Assembly: GCA_021604665.1 (NCBI GenBank)
Contig: BQJK01000001.1
Coordinates: 186,001 to 250,000, forward strand
DNA from: Rhodomicrobium sp.
Lineage (GTDB): Bacteria; Pseudomonadota; Alphaproteobacteria; Rhizobiales; HXMU1428-3
DNA length: 64,000 bases
Direction of reading: 5' to 3'
Shown: in pieces, positions 63,411-64,000 of the stretch
Position numbering within the stretch: position 1 is the stretch's first letter
Layout of the letters: each line of letters opens with the position of its first letter
Program-made: the position numbers and the translations under genes
Notes under the pieces: model-generated
Told to the model about the DNA's origin: nothing
The model's input: the letters and a program-made list of their open reading frames with translations, nothing else
The model's database searches: none

Positions 63411-64000
63411 ATGATTGGGGGACTTATCAAAACCAATCGCATAGCAGCTCTCGCAGGCGCAGGCGTTATCGCCGGTGCTCTTAGTGTGAGCCCAGCTCAA
63501 GCCGCTGATCTTGGTGGCGATTGCTGTGCAGACCTTGAAGAGCGTGTTGCAACACTTGAAGCAACAACAGCTCGCAAGGGTAACCGTAAGGTATCACTAA
63601 CCATCTCTGGTTGGGTGAACAGTGCTGTAATGATCTGGGACGATGGCGTTGATACAGACGCTTATGCTCTGTCAGATAACGGTGCAACACTTGGTTCACG
63701 TGTAACATTTGCTGGCGATGCTAAAATCAACCATGATTGGTCAGCTGGTTACAACATCACTATCGAAGTGCAAAGCGCTGATCCCTTCCTGGGAGATTTC
63801 TTAAGTGGCTCAGGAAACCTTGGTGCATCACAAGCCAATGACGATGGCTCAAATAACTTTAGCGTTCTCTACAGCTACATGTGGATTAAGAGTGAACGTT
63901 ATGGTGAATTGGCTTTAGGCAAACAATCACAAGCGACTGATAACATTTCGATTGTTGATTTGTCTGGTACACTCTTCAGCGGCAACAACGTTCTGTTCCG
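63411..64000 (+). CDS. outer-membrane porin (3' end outside window)
   Basis: The first 196 codons of a porin, open to the right edge. The signal peptide has a basic start (MIGGLIKTNRIAALAGAG) and ends at AQAA. The mature start ADLGGDCCADLEERVATLEA, with a short coiled-coil segment, followed by the first beta strands (KVSLTISGWVNSAVMIW), is typical of Porin_2-type porins of Hyphomicrobiales. AGGAG lies about 8 bases before the ATG. It forms a trimeric channel in the outer membrane. High expression would suit the long, motif-rich upstream region. It is missing its C-terminal part only because the window stops. Confidence 0.9.
   Translation, partial: MIGGLIKTNRIAALAGAGVIAGALSVSPAQAADLGGDCCADLEERVATLEATTARKGNRKVSLTISGWVNSAVMIWDDGVDTDAYALSDNGATLGSRVTFAGDAKINHDWSAGYNITIEVQSADPFLGDFLSGSGNLGASQANDDGSNNFSVLYSYMWIKSERYGELALGKQSQATDNISIVDLSGTLFSGNNVLF

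Overview
The window reads as chromosomal DNA of an alphaproteobacterium, most likely of the order Hyphomicrobiales (Rhizobiales). The clues are a three-gene cytochrome bc1 operon, the MoxR/DUF58/DUF4159 cluster next to DUF1285, CoA pyrophosphatase, DUF6111 and the CCA-adding enzyme, rplY-pth-ychF, a DUF3126 gene, a Porin_2-type porin and a long apolipoprotein-repeat protein like the growth-pole ring proteins of polar-growing Rhizobiales. Base composition is close to 50% GC by eye. I cannot name the genus. No rRNA, tRNA, CRISPR array, prophage or insertion sequence was recognised.

Layout. 1-9.4 kb: a HerA-like ATPase cut by the left edge, a 1 kb stretch with decayed-looking coding frames, a DUF4332 protein, both subunits of methylmalonyl-CoA mutase, a SoxYZ-like carrier and, facing it, an 87-nt pqqA gene without other pqq genes. 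9.4-15 kb: small membrane protein, DUF302, an unknown glycine-zipper protein, a one-domain voltage-gated channel with a calcium-type filter, phosphoesterase, NUDIX and GNAT enzymes. 15-25.6 kb: MoxR, DUF58, DUF4159 and a large membrane protein on the minus strand, with DUF1285, CoA pyrophosphatase, DUF6111 and CCA enzyme diverging from it. 25.7-33.2 kb: BLUF photoreceptor, desaturase, a DUF6232-like repeat protein, MTA phosphorylase and petABC. 33.6-40 kb: trmL-hemF-apt, a toxin-antitoxin/HEPN island, yaiI, mtnA with a class II aldolase, and arsC. 40-47.4 kb: DUF2786, ychF, pth, rplY and the growth-pole-like protein. 47.4-64 kb: a 1.3 kb gene desert, an Hpt protein, a ferredoxin and its reductase, a flavin monooxygenase with a zinc-finger protein, a hydrolase, an enoyl-CoA hydratase, a membrane protein with a phage-primase-like tail, cysE, a gamma-carbonic anhydrase, a FIST sensor plus hybrid kinase pair, and a porin cut by the right edge.

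How the genes work together. The mutase feeds propionyl-CoA carbon into succinyl-CoA. mtnP, mtnA and a fuculose-aldolase-like enzyme can make up a methylthioadenosine salvage route of the DHAP-shunt kind. The SoxYZ-like carrier and pqqA both point to PQQ-dependent dehydrogenases encoded elsewhere. The FIST/kinase pair has the layout of NosP/NahK nitric-oxide signalling, and the stand-alone Hpt protein is a possible partner. The Doc toxin, its ribbon-helix-helix antitoxin and a HEPN protein form a small, A/T-richer defence-type island between housekeeping genes.
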